Source: Planctomycetota bacterium (GTDB lineage: Bacteria > Planctomycetota > Planctomycetia > Pirellulales > Pirellulaceae). From it: 6,289 bases of DNA. The stretch is from contig JAHWKS010000364.1 of NCBI GenBank assembly GCA_019347795.1, positions 1 through 6,289 of the forward strand, written 5' to 3'. Of the stretch, positions 5,341-6,289 are shown piece after piece. Numbering within the stretch: the stretch's first letter is position 1; each line of letters begins with the position of its first letter. A program made the translations under genes and the position numbers. The notes beneath the pieces were generated by a model. It saw only the letters and a list, made by a program, of their open reading frames with translations, was not told the DNA's origin and did not search any database.

Positions 5341-5346
5341 TACAAT
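5341..5346 (+). promoter_or_regulatory. Putative -10 box for the DUF1549-type gene
   Basis: TACAAT matches five of six bases of the sigma-70 -10 consensus and lies 67 bases before the ATG at 5414. No good -35 box is found at 16-18 bp. The predicted leader contains two small stems: CGCCC/GGGCG (5348-5352, 5358-5362) and ACGTGC/GCACGT (5369-5374, 5387-5392). AGAGGA (5401-5406) is the likely ribosome binding site, 7 nt before the ATG. Confidence 0.35.
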
Positions 5347-5413
5347 GCGCCCCCGTCGGGCGTTTAACACGTGCTTGAGGCCCGTCGCACGTATCTGAGG
5401 AGAGGACCGGAGT

Positions 5414-6289
5414 ATGCAACGGCTTGTAGGACTGACTTCGCTTACGAGGACGGCCGCCTTTTTGGGTCTGACGCTGGCCATGATTACGGCGACGGCCGAC
5501 GCTCAGCAGTCGCGGCGCGCCGCCCGAGGGGAAGCCGGGACGCAGGACTACGGCATTCCGCAGGTCCGCATGATTAACGACCGGATCCGCTCCCAGTGGA
5601 CCGATTGGCAGTTGACCCCCTCGCCCCCCGCCACCGACGGCGAATGGTGCCGGCGGGTCTATCTCGACATCCTCGGCCGCATCCCCTCGTACCAGGAGTT
5701 GACCGACTTCCTCGCCGACAGCTCGTCCGACAAGAAGGCGAAGCTGGTGGATAACCTCCTCTACGACGAGAAGTACACCGAGGAGTACGCCCGCAACTGG
5801 ACCACGCTCTGGACGAACACTCTCATCGGCCGCAGCGGCGGGACCGAAGACGACACGCTCATCAGCCGGCCGGGGATGCAGAAGTACCTCCGCGACTCCT
5901 TCGCCCGCAACAAGCCGTACGACCGCATGGTGCACGAGCTGGTGTCGGCCACGGGCGTCACCTCCCCCGGGGCGCAGGATTTCAACGGGGCCGTTAACTT
6001 CCTGGTGGGCAAGCTCGAGGAAGACGCCGCGCTGGCCACGGCCGACACGTCGAAGATTTTTCTCGGCCTCCAGGTCCAATGCACGCAGTGCCACAACCAT
6101 CCCTTCAACGAATGGAAGCAGCAGAAGTTCTGGGAGATGAACGCCTTCTTCCGCCAGACGCGCGCCCTCCGGGAGTTCATTCCCGGCACGCGCGACGTGG
6201 CTTCCGCCCGGCTGGCGAATGAAGACTTCGGCGGCGAGAGCGGCGATCCGGAAAACGCCGAGATCTTTTACGAGCTTCGCAACGGCGAG
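5414..6289 (+). CDS. Secreted DUF1549-domain, cytochrome c-like protein (partial, C-terminus outside window)
   Basis: The frame is open from the ATG at 5414 to the edge (292 residues). Residues 1-30 form a signal peptide with a hydrophobic core (AAFLGLTLAMITATADA) and likely cleavage after Ala30, so the protein is exported. From about residue 50 it follows the planctomycete DUF1549 pattern: RRVYLDILGRIPSYQELTDF (80-99), KAKLVDNLLYDEKYTEEYA (108-126), then NWTTLWTNTLIGR (128-140) and NKPYDRMVHELVSATG (166-181). CTQCHNHPF (223-231) is a CxxCH heme-binding-type motif (Cys223, Cys226, His227). These proteins are highly multiplied in planctomycetes, often with a C-terminal DUF1553 domain and next to a DUF1501 protein. 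Their biochemical role is not settled; redox or polysaccharide-linked functions have been suggested. The start is supported by AGAGGA at 5401-5406. A long minus-strand frame opposite it is a codon-bias shadow. Confidence 0.92.
   Translation, partial: MQRLVGLTSLTRTAAFLGLTLAMITATADAQQSRRAARGEAGTQDYGIPQVRMINDRIRSQWTDWQLTPSPPATDGEWCRRVYLDILGRIPSYQELTDFLADSSSDKKAKLVDNLLYDEKYTEEYARNWTTLWTNTLIGRSGGTEDDTLISRPGMQKYLRDSFARNKPYDRMVHELVSATGVTSPGAQDFNGAVNFLVGKLEEDAALATADTSKIFLGLQVQCTQCHNHPFNEWKQQKFWEMNAFFRQTRALREFIPGTRDVASARLANEDFGGESGDPENAEIFYELRNGE

Noticed and set aside
5118..5345. A 75-codon minus-strand frame with a TTG start
   Set aside because: It lies across the long hairpin and the 19-nt palindrome, has no ribosome binding site, and its product is basic with no recognisable domain.
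5234..6100. A 288-codon minus-strand frame opposite the DUF1549-type gene
   Set aside because: The plus strand encodes a signal peptide, DUF1549 pattern and CxxCH motif. The minus frame is a Val/Gly/Arg-rich shadow that also runs through the promoter region.
1..6289. CRISPR array, tRNA, rRNA or insertion sequence
   Set aside because: No regularly spaced repeats, tRNA-like cloverleaf, rRNA segment, transposase or terminal inverted repeats with target duplication were found.

Overview
The window looks like a piece of a high-GC planctomycete chromosome, probably Pirellulales-like. The main reasons are the secreted DUF1549-type protein with a CxxCH motif at the right end and the exported proline-rich/TPR protein at the left end. 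Palindromic elements between genes and poor or absent Shine-Dalgarno sequences at several starts fit the same picture. The taxon is inferred from gene content; no rRNA or other marker is present.

Layout. 1-802 (-) is the N-terminal part of an exported protein with a central 'WGEP' domain and the start of a TPR region. It runs off the left edge. It lies downstream of a ParA-type ATPase (883-1710, -), and two matching hairpins in inverted orientation sit between them. Shikimate kinase (aroK, 1781-2350, +) is divergent from parA. A convergent junction with a 14-nt direct repeat and alternative stems follows. Then comes a minus-strand group: a small SET-domain protein (2446-2832), a VanZ-like membrane protein (2977-3417), a HinT-type HIT protein (3617-3961) and a DUF5615/DUF433 toxin-antitoxin pair (4053-4762). 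The antitoxin and toxin genes overlap by ATGA, and a 15-nt palindrome lies just upstream. About 650 bases (4763-5413) hold no convincing gene, but they contain a very long hairpin with a T-run, a 19-nt palindrome and a putative promoter. From 5414 a secreted DUF1549/cytochrome-like protein runs off the right edge (+).

How the genes fit together. Only the toxin-antitoxin pair is a clear functional unit. The parA-TPR pair may be co-transcribed. The remaining genes are housekeeping or unrelated singletons (aromatic amino acid biosynthesis, nucleotide hydrolysis, membrane protein, putative protein methyltransferase). I do not see a clearly new multi-gene system. The most interesting material is the structured intergenic DNA (826-867, 2364-2421, 2888-2930, 5121-5219) and the palindrome that probably controls the toxin-antitoxin operon.
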